Source: Siphonodentalium dalli (lineage: Eukaryota > Mollusca > Scaphopoda > Gadilida > Siphonodentaliidae). Taken from it: a stretch of 64,000 nt of DNA. This document shows positions 12,491 to 24,383 of the stretch, piece by piece. The notes beneath the pieces were generated by a model. That model was not told the origin of the DNA. It worked only from the letters and a program-made list of their open reading frames with translations, and made no database searches. Made by a program: the position numbers and the translations under genes. Every line of letters begins with the position of its first letter. Position 1 is the stretch's first letter. The stretch lies in assembly GCA_032622095.1 (NCBI GenBank), contig CP136066.1, positions 116,645,319-116,709,318 of the forward strand. The letters are read 5' to 3'.

Positions 12491-12971
12491 GGACATAAAC
12501 AAAAACATTTTTATCTCGAAATTTCGACATAACATCAACTGATAACATCTCGAAATTTTGACTTAACATCTCGAAATTTCGAGATAACTTTACACATATA
12601 CATTCGTTGGTTCACGTCACATGTAATTCAAATGGAGAGAAACGACCTCATCTTATTTCGATTATCGCATAACAATTGTTGAAAAATTTAGTCCCACCCC
12701 GTGCTAGGGTGGTTATTTCCACTTGACCTCTTGGTAGACGTCATTTGTATATAGGTCCGAGTTTTATAGGGTTATGTTTTCTAAGTTTGGTCCGACTAAA
12801 CCTGTAAATTTGGGCTATCGAACTAAGATGAGGTCGTTTCTCTCCATTTGAGTTGCATGTGATGTGAATGTATTACTCCAACGAACGTATATATCTAAAG
12901 TTATCTCAACATTTCGAGATCTTATCTCGAAATTTCGACATAACTTCTCGAAAGTTATTTTGTTTATGTCC
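12491..12971. repeat. Foldback element with ~170-bp arms
   Basis: The left arm (12491 to about 12663) begins GGACATAAACAAAA and the right arm (about 12822-12971) ends with its complement. Both carry several copies of the palindrome CTCGAAATTTCGAG and the segment ATGGAGAGAAACGACCTCAT. The ~155-bp loop has no coding potential. It lies in the intron between the 12.1 kb and 15.0 kb exons. Confidence 0.85.
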
Positions 12972-14335
12972 TACAGCAGCCACAGTAGAAAGCTTGTGTT
13001 ATTGATGTATAATCATAGCAATCACATTTATATGTTAGCGGTACTTGTACCCCTTAATTATACTGGTTTTTTAGGCGACTTGTTTGGCGCAATAACAGAT
13101 CTTATCTCATGAAATGTCTATTTTTATTAATAACCTTATTGCAGTGAGGAAAAATGGTAGGAAAACGTATAGATTATTGTTGCCGTAGCAACAGAGTAAT
13201 ATTTTATTGTGGAAAATAGTTGATACCATAGAATATAATTGGTTCTGCGTAAGATTATTTGGTATACATATTCATGTGGGGGGGGGGGGGGGTCCTACCC
13301 AATATGCCATTGTCTCTTATGTTTATAGGTCAAAGTCATTCTGGAAAAACTGCATTTTCTCACATCAAATCACATAACAATAACATATATATGCAGCTCG
13401 TTCTTGTGATAGTGCAAGAAACAAGAACAGAGTAACTAATCATATATGATATATCGCATTCCCATGCGTGGTAATTCAATCTCAGATTAGGTGGCGTTGT
13501 TCCGGAAAGCTATGCACGTTTGTTTTGTGACCTTTGGTCCCATATATATCTTGATTATTCTGCCGATGATCTGGAAGTGTGACGTAGGAACTTTTCCAGA
13601 ATCCCATTAGCTTTATAATCATGGGAAGTATATACCCTTCGCAAAAAAACAGTGATTTGTCAGTCGCAATAATATAGAATTTTTTTTATGGAATATTGTG
13701 GGTGTTTCGGCTTTGGATTTCATTCGCTACATATATCACTGAAAAACGATTGAAACAGCTCTAATGGCGCCCACCTTTGGGTGTTCAATTGATTTAGATA
13801 TCGCCCCAGCTGCCGTGGTAATTAATTCAATGAAGCGTGACCATGTATCAATACTTTCTTATATTGTATTATAGACTTCAGTCCTCTGTTACGCCGGCCT
13901 GATCGCTCCCTCCGAGTACACAGAATGTGAGGAAATCACTCATTTTAACTCAACTTGACAAATTCAAGTTTGAGCTATTTCCGCCGTACGTCCATCATAC
14001 CGTTCTTTCGTCCATCCGTCTACAATTTCATTTGCACACCATACAGGCCACATCCCTCATCCTATCATCACCAAGCTTCATTTTGGATCTTCTGGTGGGA
14101 CCTTTAGATAGGAGCAATCGGTTTCCCCGAAACCATTAAAAAAGGCCTCCAGAAGCCATCGTGGATTCAAATTTGAATCCATAGGCACATACAGCCCGCA
14201 TTTATCGGAAAAATACTTAAAACACTTAAATAAAAAATAGATTCAATTACGAAAATATACGTAGTGGTCAGACTGGCACAACGAGGGGACTGAACTCTAC
14301 CTTGCAGCTTGGTATCATATTTTAGCCTTCAGATC
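12972..14335. other. Intron of the Dispatched-like gene; nothing recognised
   Basis: AT-rich DNA with one poly-G run at 13278-13291. No exon or element recognised. Confidence 0.5.
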
Positions 14336-15005
14336 CGCTTGGGATGTCAGGGTGATATCAAAGAGAATCGATACTTATCATGGGATGTCAGGGTGATATC
14401 AAAGAGAATCCATACTTATCATGGGATGTCAGGGTGATATAAAAGAGAATCCATACTTATCATAGGATGTCAGGGTGATATCAAAGAGAATCGATACTTA
14501 TCATGGGATGTCAGGGTGATATCAAAAAGAATCGATACTTATCATGGGATGTCAGGGTGATATCCAAGAGAATCGATACTTATCAAGGGATGTCAGGGTG
14601 ATATCAAAGAGAATCGATACGTATCATGGGATGTCAGGGTGATATCAAAGAGAATCGATACTTATCATGGGATGTCAGGGTGATATCAAAGAGAATCGAT
14701 ACTTATCGTTTGGGATGTCAGAGTGATATCAAAGAGAATCGATACTTATCGTTTGGGATGTCAGGGTGATATCAAAGAGAATCGATACTTATCGTTTGGG
14801 ATGTCAGGGTGATATCAAAGAGAATCGATACTTATCGTTTGGGATGTCAGGGTGATATCAAAGAGAATCGATACTTATCGTTTGGGATGTCAGGGTGATA
14901 TCAAAGAGAATCGATACTTATCATCTTACTTAACGCATGCATATGAGTTACCTTCAGATCCGTTTGGGATGTCAGGGTGATATCAGAGAGAATCGATACT
15001 TATCA
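14336..15005. repeat. Minisatellite, 41-44-bp unit, about 15 copies
   Basis: The core GATGTCAGGGTGATATCAAA recurs about fourteen times with 41- or 43-44-bp spacing up to 14925. One more copy at about 14966 follows a spacer. Copies differ at single positions. The spacer (about 14924-14952) duplicates the first ~28 intron bases found beside the exon at 15038. Confidence 0.95.
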
Positions 15006-15037
15006 TCTTACTTAACGCATGCATATGAGTTACCAAC

Positions 15038-15165
15038 CTTAGATGCCATAAAACGTTCCCATGCGTCGTGTATCGGAAGTCCAGCTTCATAACCAAGGCT
15101 TCCGCTTCGTAGCGTCGTATTCACAACGATTGCGGCGTACTTCATCTGAGTCCCGTATGAATAAC
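15038..15165 (-). CDS. Dispatched-like protein, extracellular-loop exon
   Basis: 128 nt. The acceptor is AATTGCAG. The exon starts with two bases completing a codon split with the 17613 exon and ends in phase 0 at ATCTAAG. The peptide includes YGTQMKYAAIVVNTTL and HDAWERFMASK. Its hydrophobic strand resembles the β-strand of Dispatched loop 2 that precedes the re-entry helix. A downstream GGTAACTC looks like a stronger donor, but using it would break the phase to the next exon. Confidence 0.86.
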
Positions 15166-15274
15166 CTGCAATTGTATATAGTTGATTATGTGTACAGAAA
15201 TATATATGACTAGTTTGATAAATCAATATGACGACTTTTTCTATCTAAAAACGTTTTTAATTCCTGGGCACTGG

Positions 15275-15504
15275 GTCGCGGCCATGCATATTGGATTCAT
15301 CCAGCTCCGTTCCGTGGTTTCAGAGATTCTTCCAGCCCCGTTTCCGTGGTTTTAGTGCTACTGGTCAAAGTTTTGGAGTAGCATTTCCATATATGGAGCT
15401 CTTGAATTATTCATGACTTCCATATATGGAATGCTACTCCAAAAATGTGACCTGTAGCACTAAAACCACGGAACCGGATCTCGTAGATCCAATATGGCCG
15501 CGAG
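15275..15504. repeat. Hairpin/foldback element beside a LINE tail
   Basis: The arms pair from CGCGGCCATGCATATTGGAT on the left to the complement at about 15485-15503 on the right, through CCGTGGTTTTAGTGCTAC to a tip near 15400. The left arm has an internal duplication of the CCGTGGTTT block. It abuts the ATCTT-rich tail of the LINE at 15505. Confidence 0.8.
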
Positions 15505-16625
15505 TTAGATAAGATAAATAAGATAAGATAAATTTATTGACAGATACGCCCACTCGAGGCCGATGTCAAACGAGTTACATAAATAAAATATTTTTATAAG
15601 TATAGTAACATAAATATATTAATGTTCAATGTTTGGTGATTCACACCGTTTATGTATAGAAAGAGTTGGACCATGTTGCAGATGATATTACATGTTTTGG
15701 GTTCATCATTTCCTGTTGGTCAGCCATATTATTAAAGGTCTGAATATTGTCGCTTATTTCCGCAAATAAACGTTTTCTTAGATTTTTATAAATGGGGCAT
15801 CTCATAATGAAGTGTTCTTCGGTTTCTACCTCCATTCCGCACTTTTTGCAAATTCTCTCATCAATGGCTACTTTAGGTCGTCTGTGTCTGCCTTTCTCAA
15901 TTTCCAAAGTATGGTTGCTGGTCCGAAGCTTTGTGAAAGATAATCTGACGGAGAAAATTTTAACAAGGTTCAAATATGGTTCTATCTGGTATTTGATTTT
16001 CGCCATTATATAGGTTCGCAACTTGTTTTTACCTGATGGTTTTTCGTCGTTGAATATATATCGTCTAAAACAGCATTCATGATCAATTTTTAAGTTATCA
16101 CAAATTTTTCTAATTGATTTCAAGGCTTTATCAAAAAGTTCATTATATTTGGGGACTTCCGAGTCAAACGACCATTTATCTGGTATAATACGATCTTCTG
16201 ATATGTTAGCAGAATTGTAAATAAGAGATTCTTGGTCTGTGGTCGATGACTTTATTGCAAATTTAACTGCACGACATATGGCATAATACACAATCGGATA
16301 TCTACCAAGTTCTGCTCGCACCGCGTGATTCGATGCCATACGATTTACACCAAGCGCATATTTACAAAAACGTATGCGAGTTGTTTCACACGGCACGGTT
16401 TCAAGATTTTTCAGATTCATTTCGGAGGCCCATACTTCACAACCATAAAGTGCAATTGGTTTGATGAGCTTATCGAAGAGCGTGTTCCAAACGCTGATTG
16501 AATATATATATTTTGTCTTAAAGATTTAATCAGTGCATACATTGCCTCCATGCTTTTATTATGGACATCAAGTTGCGCCTTTTTAAATGATCCATTGGCA
16601 CAAAATGTAATGCCCAGTGAAAGGA
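15505..16625 (-). pseudogene. LINE retrotransposon, 3' end: RT thumb and C-terminal zinc motif
   Basis: Reading down the minus strand, the segment opens with LSLGITFCANGSFKKAQ, then FDKLIKPIALYGCEVW, both typical of the end of a non-LTR reverse transcriptase. A 256-residue frame (16420-15650) ends in a zinc-binding motif CKKCGMEVETEEHFIMRC (C-x2-C-x8-H-x4-C). The remaining ~140 bases are 3' UTR with a TTATCTTATC-type tail, the usual end of this LINE class. The copy is 5'-truncated, with a frame change near 16500. Clade looks CR1/L2/Rex-like but was not determined. It sits in the intron between the 15038 and 17613 exons. Confidence 0.88.
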
Positions 16626-16652
16626 CGTATATTGCTAATTGTGATGGCGCTG

Positions 16653-16884
16653 CTATGGGGTGAACAATGTTTCACAGAAATAGCTCACATACTGAAGTTT
16701 GGTTATGGACCTATTTGTTTGGGGGCAGTTCCAGAACATGTGCGAAATATTTTCTTTAATATTTGTGCATCGATTACATAGATCATCAGCTCGTATGCCA
16801 GCTATTTTCAGAAATGTGTTCGTCGAGAGGATAAATCCAAAAGTATTGATGTCACTGAACTCCATTAGTAGTAAATGTCACTGA
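16653..16884 (-). pseudogene. Second, different LINE fragment (C-terminal zinc motif)
   Basis: A 70-residue frame contains LCNRCTNIKENISHMFWNC (C-x2-C-x8-H-x4-C with tryptophan), the zinc motif found after the reverse transcriptase of many LINEs. It differs from the neighbouring LINE, so it is a separate old fragment. No other part of the element is visible. Confidence 0.7.
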
Positions 16885-17612
16885 ACTCCATTAGTGGTAA
16901 GCTAGACATCTTTTCTGAACTATATATAGGTATTGTTGAAAATCAAAGGAAGATACTTTTTGGGTCGGAAATAGGTGACATTTTGTAGCAAACTTAAATA
17001 TTTCTAACAACTAAATTAAATTGAACTGTATTGATTACTAATGGAAATCACAAAAGAACTGATATGGTGTTTTGGTTATTAGAGAATCATTTGGTAGAAA
17101 AACTATTTTGTTATCCTCAAAATCAGGAAGTGTTACCCGACAAAAGCAATGCTGGAACTCGTTATGTATCTTTTCACTGATTCTGCTAGTTTGGTGATGT
17201 AGCTTTGTTTTTGGAAGATTTAGTTTTATGATAACTCGTCATGGCTATCACTACTGAAACAAGCAATCTCTGAACCACCTTAACTCGTTCTTTACTAAAT
17301 GGATTCTCCCATTCAGTAATAAAAGTATACATGGGAAAGGACGTTCACGCAGTTACATGTAATAAAAGCAGACGACAGACTGATGAAAAGAATGATTCAT
17401 ATTCATTTGCGAGAATTTTTAACGTTATTATCTGAATATTTCCTATTAGGGAAGTCAATGAGTATTTAGTAACGTAAGGGTTAATACAGCACGAGGTTAG
17501 TCGGATGAGAAGTTGGTTTCCAATTTGACTGGATTGGTGACCAGATTGGATGGTTCTCAACATTTACTTAAACAAATATATACGGTTCCAATGGAATAAT
17601 TATACGCTATAC
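16885..17612. other. Intron; nothing recognised
   Basis: AT-rich intronic DNA with no identifiable element. Confidence 0.5.
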
Positions 17613-17739
17613 CTGGATCCACTAGAACCGGTAGAGTGTCGAATTTATCGTCGCTCATCCCCACAAGATCGGAGAAATAATCGCCGTCAAAGTTCATCGG
17701 GTTAACATATCCATTGAAGATCCAATTAGAGAGGCCAGT
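17613..17739 (-). CDS. Dispatched-like protein, extracellular-loop exon
   Basis: 127 nt between the acceptor CTATTCCAG and the donor GTATAG. It starts in phase 0 and ends one base into a glycine codon completed by the 15038-15165 exon. The peptide starts TGLSNWIFNGYVNPMNFDGD and ends TLPVLVDPG. Open frame, splice sites and phase all agree. Confidence 0.9.
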
Positions 17740-17903
17740 CTGGAATAGGCACACAAGATAGAAAACCAAGGAAACAAGATTTTAATTATCAACCACGGTC
17801 CTCAAGGATCAGTTATTACCAAATATAACTGAAACAGGGAACCTTTATTCAACGGCGTAGTGTTTCGCGGCGAATTTGTACGATTCGAGCACGTTTTGAT
17901 CTT

Positions 17904-18349
17904 TTAAAGGTACTCAATCCGAATTAGCGCTCGCAAGTTACTATTTCCTTGGCTTCGGGGGTAAAAATTATTTGATTCGAGTCGAGGAACCCACCCATCA
18001 AAGCTAGGAGTGATCAGATATCGATGATTGAAATCTATTATTTTAATTTGAATTGGCCCAGTAAACTGTCGACGAGAAGAACTTATCTGACCAGATAGCG
18101 GATGAAGATCGATAACTCTAAAATCCAGTGGCTTTTTTGTGTCAGATATTTGACAACTAGCAAAATTTCGTTGAACAAAACGTTGATAAATAACAGGTTT
18201 TGGGCAATTTTATACTATAGTTGACTGTGGTTAGCATTATTTTTGGGGAAATTAATCAATTCTGATAACTGAAGCGTATTTTGAAGAAATGTTGTTGTTG
18301 TTGTTGTTGTATCTTGATGATATGGGGACCCTCTGGTCGGATTGAGTAC
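17904..18349. mobile_element. Terminal-inverted-repeat element, copy 1
   Basis: The left end reads TTAAAGGTACTCAATCCGA and the right end TCGGATTGAGTAC, its complement. The body is shared with 51381-51728: GGCTTCGG, GAGGAACCCACCCA, GTGATCAGATATCGAT, GATAACTCTAAAATC and GATGATATGGGGACC occur in the same order. There is no coding capacity, so it is a non-autonomous DNA transposon of undetermined superfamily. Confidence 0.82.
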
Positions 18350-18915
18350 ATTTTGATTTTTTTTAAATAGTTATTTCTAGTGAATCGTCGCCACATTATA
18401 CGCACCCGTGTATTTACTCTTGTGAAATGGACCCACCCATGCATTTCACCAAGGTATGTTACCAACTTACCGGGACGTAAGTATGTATGTTGTGGTTATA
18501 CTAGAGTAATTCTACCCGGGTTATTATCTCGATGTTATGGTATTTTACAACGGTAATTCCGGGATATGCTTGTTTAGAATTTGAGTCAATATATTGGAGG
18601 TCTTGTGAATGGCGCATTTGATTACACACGGTGTTAAACTCTTATATTTTTAGCTGTCCGGATACAATTGTTTTCCACTAATTAACTAACAAAATATGAT
18701 TTGCTTCTCGCAAAAGAGACAGAAAACACATCAGCTTCGTAATGTGCAATCTGATAAAAGCACTGTAAAACATAGAATATCAGGCTCTACACCGGTAAAA
18801 TATGGTAAAGTCAGGTAAAACTTATATGCTCTGGTAAAAACCATGCAAAACCCTTGTAAAAAGGACTCATTGTAAATTACATGTAAAGGCATGGTGTGCC
18901 CCACTTACATGACAT
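18350..18915. other. Intron; nothing recognised
   Basis: No exon or element was identified. Confidence 0.4.
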
Positions 18916-19429
18916 CCTGGCCCGATATTTTTGCCCAATATAACATTTTTCCAACTGCCGGTATAATCCGGTCAAAGCCGAATCGATGCTAATAACGTAA
19001 TATCTGTTTCGAATCAGTGGGTGTTATACTGTTATTGTTATTATAACCCCACCAATGCATGTACATGCATACGAGATACCCGGCCTTGGATTCCTCTTAT
19101 ACTTGATTTGAGGAATATTTACCCATATCCAAGATGGCGACCAAAATGGCGGCCATACGTTGATATATCAGTGTGCGTCATTGTCACTCCTTTCAAGCTT
19201 ACTGTTGTGAGTTGGTTATACTGAGGCGCATTACTTTCCTTATATATCATCATACGTCCAGCAGTCGTCTCGTCGAAGAGCTCCCAACAGATAAGAACAA
19301 TACACGCGGTGCTAGTTTGTGGACACGCGTCATGATATTGGCATGAACTGGGACCATGAACTGCCCCGCCCCTACATCAGGGCTATGTTTCACTGGAGCT
19401 CGTGCATGGCGTTGCATTCTATGTGTGCT

Positions 19430-19806
19430 TAGAATGTATTTTCACACCCGTTTGAAAGACGTTTTGAATCAACTGGATTAGGCGTGTACCTTTGGATAAC
19501 ACTATGTAAGTCTTCCGCCATAACTGATGTGTTGTCGATGCCGTTGATAGTTTGGGTAATTATGTCATTCAAAGAATGAAGGTATACATTATCCTCGCGC
19601 TTGGTAATGGTAGGTTTGGTTCAAGAAAATATTAATGCCATCAGCACAAGAATGACATGTTCTGTGCAAAGAACAGCTACGGGAATGTTACTTTGACGAT
19701 CTTCATACAATCTGTTCAACACACGTTGGGTACACCGAGTGGTTTTTTGGCAATACCACCATTTCCGATCAGTGCCTGAGACATAACAATCTTCTAACGC
19801 TGTCAT
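19430..19806 (-). other. Unassigned open stretch, one internal stop
   Basis: The minus frame reads on for about 125 codons with a single TGA near 19621. It contains DRKWWYCQKTTRC and a hydrophobic run (HVILVLMALIF). It may be a decayed transposon protein inside the foldback element or chance. No family was recognised, and no splice sites support it as part of the host gene. Confidence 0.3.
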
Positions 19807-19871
19807 TTCTATTAAAGCATCGACTGAGTCAAAAAAACTTTCTTCTGACTAAAGCGGTTTATGAACAACAA

Positions 19872-20515
19872 ATGCGCACGGTCAAATCACTTTCCATCTT
19901 TAGATCTCTCCAAAATATCGGTCAAAATATCGGACTAAACATTCAAACAGGTGGGAAGCTTTATCACTCAAATATTGTAGACAAACTTAAAGCTTCCTTG
20001 AAATGTAAACATGAGAAAGAATTCAAACGTTCGATATTCGACGATGCTCGGAAAAACGGTGATAATAAACTAAGAACACATCGACTATTTAAATCTGAAT
20101 ATGCCATAGAACCATACCTTTATGGTACTCATAACGCGGAAGACAGAATGCGTTTCACAAAACTTAGAATTAGTGACCACCAACTGTCCATTGAGAAAGG
20201 CCGCCACCATCAACCGAAAATAGATGGAAATGCATATATTGCCCTCCACTCCCAATAAAGGTTGAAAATGAACTACATGTAATTATGGAATGTCCATTAT
20301 ACTCAGATTTAAGGGATAAATTATTTTTGCTAATGAAACAATATTGTGACAACTTCGATTCATTGGATGAAAACGGTAAATTCCTTAAAATTATGACAAA
20401 CGATAACGGAAACTGTGGAAAGATCTTATTTTTGTTATATATCATATAATCATTGTATGCATACTGCCTATGTTACGGGTGTTTTATGCATTAAAATTAT
20501 CTTATCTCTTATCTT
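19872..20515 (+). pseudogene. LINE retrotransposon 3' end, same family as 15.5 kb
   Basis: The 128-residue frame contains NKLRTHRLFKSEYAIEPYL and FTKLRISDHQLSIEKGRHH, closely parallel to the LINE at 15.5 kb. After a frameshift near 20250 the reading continues through ENELHVIMECPLYSDLRDKL, the end of the zinc motif. The copy ends in a TTATCTTATCTCTTATCTTA tail. It is 5'-truncated and inactive. Confidence 0.85.
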
Positions 20516-21350
20516 ACGGGATCGTAATGGCACATCTTACGTTCGATCTTTGAAGGATTTCCCCCCGACGTTCACATCCATTGCCGTCGAGACTACGACT
20601 TGTCCATGGAACAAATACAATGAAATACAAATACAATGAATGTTTGACCACCACATTGGCTGTGTATATCAATTACCAAGCTCAAACTAATTATTCCATA
20701 TCAATGTTCCATACATACATGTAAATGTTGGTATAGAATTCGCGTAACATTAACGCCTATTGTCAGAAAGTAAAGCAATATAGGCGTGTTTTTTAAATTT
20801 CGGTCGCCATTTTAGCCACCATCCTTAGCTTTGGAAAACGTTTATGGGGATGTTGATGTAAGATAAATACTTCGCCTTAGTATTCCCAAACTAAATGTAA
20901 GTATGGATGGAGTTGTCAAGACAATAACACCCAGTGATGTGAATGTGAGGGATTTTCGGTGATTTTTCAAATATGTCCGACATTATAGATTTGGGGGAAT
21001 TTTTGTTTGATTTGAAGTACTTCACCTCAGTATTGCCAACTCACAGAAGTAAGTATGGATGGAGTTGTCAAAACAATAACGCTCATTGATGTGAAAATGA
21101 GCGATTTTTTTCAAATTCTAAACGCCATTTTGTCCGCCTATCTTGGTTTTGGGTGAATATTCCTCAACTCAAGTATAAGAGGAATTCTACAGCTGGGATA
21201 TTTCCAACACAGTTACAAGCATGTATGGAGTTATAATAAACACCCATTTGTTCGAAACAGACATTACGTGATTGGCGTCAATTCGGATTTTATCGGATTA
21301 TACCGGCATTTGAAAAAAAACGTGATATTGGGCACAAATATCCGACCAGG

Positions 21351-24300
21351 AATGTATATTATGGTCTCATTCTATCTTGGCCGCCATATCTAACATGTCT
21401 ATGTGGAAGATAACTGCTATCGGAGTTAATATTTAAATGAAAATTATATTTCTAGGGTTTATACACATGAACGATTAAATTACATAATTGAATGTGAGAA
21501 AACAGTTTTTATCAGTTTTTCGTCAACATATCCTGAATTTCTTATACACCCAGTAACATTGCGAAGCTTAATACCATTGCTTAATTGTCCGGCAATCCGA
21601 TCATTGTTGGTGTGTCCTTGTGACGAAAAACCATTCTAACTGATGCGCCAAAAAATCGGATTTCGTAACTTGTCCTTCTTGGGAAAGAGAAAGACATTTA
21701 AAAACAGTGTATTTTGTGCTGTCGAACCGGACGACTATAACGCCAAACCGGAGTTCGGAGAAGGAACCAGATTGTATCGATTGCAGCCTGGATATATGCG
21801 TGTTGTTCAGCATGCGGCCCTTATTCGCACTTCGTGCACATTTTTATCACATACAGGCTCCCTAGCTCTGTGAATCTTTATTTAGCTTCGCGCAAATTAT
21901 TTTTACATTGAATTGAATATTTAATACTTTTTGTATATTGTTTTTTAATCAAAATTAACATTTAACATATAACATTCGCCGGGGTACCCAGAGTCACCAC
22001 ACCAAATTTGATTTAAATCGGTCCAGGGATCTGGGAGAGAAATCGCGAACAGACAGGCCATGCAGTTAAAACAAAAAGACTCCATTTGGGAGCCTTTATT
22101 GAGCATTATCGAATTGGAGTGGCCTGTGGTCCATTTGTGCGATAGGCGCATATGTGCATCCCTGTGCGTCTCGCTCATTTTTTTTGATTTTTTTTATTTA
22201 AAACAAAAAATATTTAAAGAAATAATTTTTAGATTGAACTCCTCGCTCAATTTAAAAACGAGAGGCCGATCACGATCGGCAGATGTTAACCCATCCCTTG
22301 GCGATAGTAAATTACTATGATCGGAATCATAAATGAGAGTGTTGGTGTTGAATTATAGAGTATACTGTTATGTACTATTATAGACAAATGTACATAACAC
22401 AAATTATTGGAATTTATGGGTCACTCGCATTTATATAAGAGAATGGACTGGAACAGGATCTGTAATGCTGCACCACCACAGCCTTGGGTTAAATGTGAAA
22501 AGCGACCTGGACATGGAATACTATGGTTAAGAGAGTCCAATTTAAGTTTACAATGATAATGTATCAAATTCTACCAACAATATATATCAAAATAAGCCAC
22601 CTCACTGCTGACCCATTAATATCAATTATATAGCAGAGCTGTCAACAAATCACAGGAATTGTTTATGTTGAAAGCTGGCATCTCTATTAAACCAATAGCA
22701 TTTATAATGCCCTCAGACCATTTGTAGAGTGGTATCTTCAGCTGTGCAAGGCAGCAAAGATGTTCAAGTCTAATGTTAATATCATGTGATGTGTATTGTT
22801 GAATTTTTATTTTAAATAAGATACCATAGCTTTCTTTATCAGATTATCTGCACATTGGCATAAGAGACATCAGAAAATAATATAGCCTTATCAATATCAA
22901 GATTTTAATCGTAGCGTCTGCGGTGGCACTAAGTGAAATTGAATATTTTTTTTAATTTTGACATTTTTGTACCTGTCAACTAAACAGGCTCAGCTGCCCC
23001 AATTGAATTTCAACAATTGCGGCAGCCCTCTACTCCTTGTCTGATATGTGGTATAGACCTGCGCTCCCTGCCGTGCCACATCTCCACCAGTGTGGCCTCG
23101 TTTTTGTAAGTGCAAGCAGTTTGTAAACTTTGCGCCATTTTTGAACGTTTACTTTTCGTGGTATTTACAATATGACCAGTGCGACAGTGGTCATGTGACA
23201 GCTACGATCGCGCGCGTTGCCAAGTTCACGCCACGATTTTCCTGGTAAAATCAAACAGTGCTTGATTGATACGATTTGGCTACGATATTGTCGTGGGCAT
23301 GCGCGTTGGATGCTTCCTCCTGCGATTTCCCCCACTTACGATTTTAATCGCAGCGTGTGCGGTGGCACTCAGTAGTCCAAATGCATGGGATTGAATTGGT
23401 GAATTGAATTTAATGTCGCTCCAAACAAATTTACCAGTACATAACACAAGATTTTGGACCGATTTAAACAAATTTAATGTGGTGTCTCGGGGTACCCTTG
23501 ACAGAGTTATAATGGTGTTAGTTTTTAAAAAAAATTTAACTTAATTTTTTTGTATTTTATTATATTTTATTTTTTCCTGTTTTTTTTTTTTTTTTTTTTA
23601 AATTGAGCAAGGAATTAAAACTAATTTTTTTTTTTTTTTTAAGAGTGAATATTTTTTCGAAAAATGGCCATAACTCAGTTAAAAATTCATAGACAAAATT
23701 TGGTTCCGATCAGATAGAAAATATTTCAGTTATCGCACCATGCGTAAAGTGTCTACGGACAGACAGACAAACAGACGGAAGGACGGACGCACGGCGAGTG
23801 GTCAATCCGGACAACGACACTATTAATTGTTTACCATACTATGGTATGGGTAAACTTTAAAAAAAAAAATGTTTTTAAACAGACAGACAGATCCTTCTCT
23901 TATATATATCAAGGAATTTTAGATAGGGTTTTCGCCGGAAAAAAATCTGGAAAGCTGTTGATTGGTATACCATTCATCGGCACATATAACCGGTCATTCA
24001 TATCAAACAACATCTCGATATGTCCATTTTGGAACATTTTGTTTTGTCCCACTTTGCCCGTGCCTTTGGGTAAAGTGGGACACCGCACTGGGCAAAGTGG
24101 GACAATATGCCAGGCTATCCGGGCAAAGTGGGACAGCAAAAGCAAAGAGACAGTGCGAGTTGCAATTGCTCAGACTGCTACAGACAGACAGGCTTAGAGT
24201 GGCAGATGAGTTTCTGTTGGGTTACGTTGGATAAATTTTATTGTCTGGCGACCAGAGTTGTCTATATTCACCTCGTCTATATTCACCTCTGTCACAGTAC

Positions 24301-24379
24301 CTATTAAAACGAAGGTGACTTCCATTCCTTATTCGAATTATTTTTTATAATTAGGTAAAACATATGGTGTTGTATCGAG
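21351..24379. other. Intron; repeat-like, no gene
   Basis: Direct repeats of GATTTTAATCG-AGCG-TGCGGTGGCACT lie at about 22905 and 23340. A, T and poly-T-rich sequence fills 23530-23650. A GACAGACAGAC/GGACGGAC block lies at 23757-23790, and there are several copies of CAAAGTGGGACA at 24060-24135. These look like fragments of dispersed elements. No exon was recognised. Confidence 0.5.
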
Positions 24380-24383
24380 CCCC

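Larger units (their letters stand above)
18916..21350. mobile_element. Large foldback element with >300-bp inverted ends
   Basis: The left arm, starting CCTGGCCCGATATTTTTGCC, is matched in reverse by sequence ending at 21350. Pairing runs through CCGGTATAATCCG, TGTTTCGAA and CTCTTATACTTGA to the block AAGATGGCGACCAAAATGGC. The right arm has tandem sub-blocks (GTATGGATGGAGTTGTCAA at about 20900 and 21050). A LINE fragment (19872-20515) lies inside. A third copy of the arm is at about 53225-53790. No transposase was found. Confidence 0.75.

Noticed and set aside
14336-15005. Regular direct repeats resembling a CRISPR array
   Set aside because: Repeats abut one another without unique spacers, and the context is an intron of an animal gene; it is a minisatellite.
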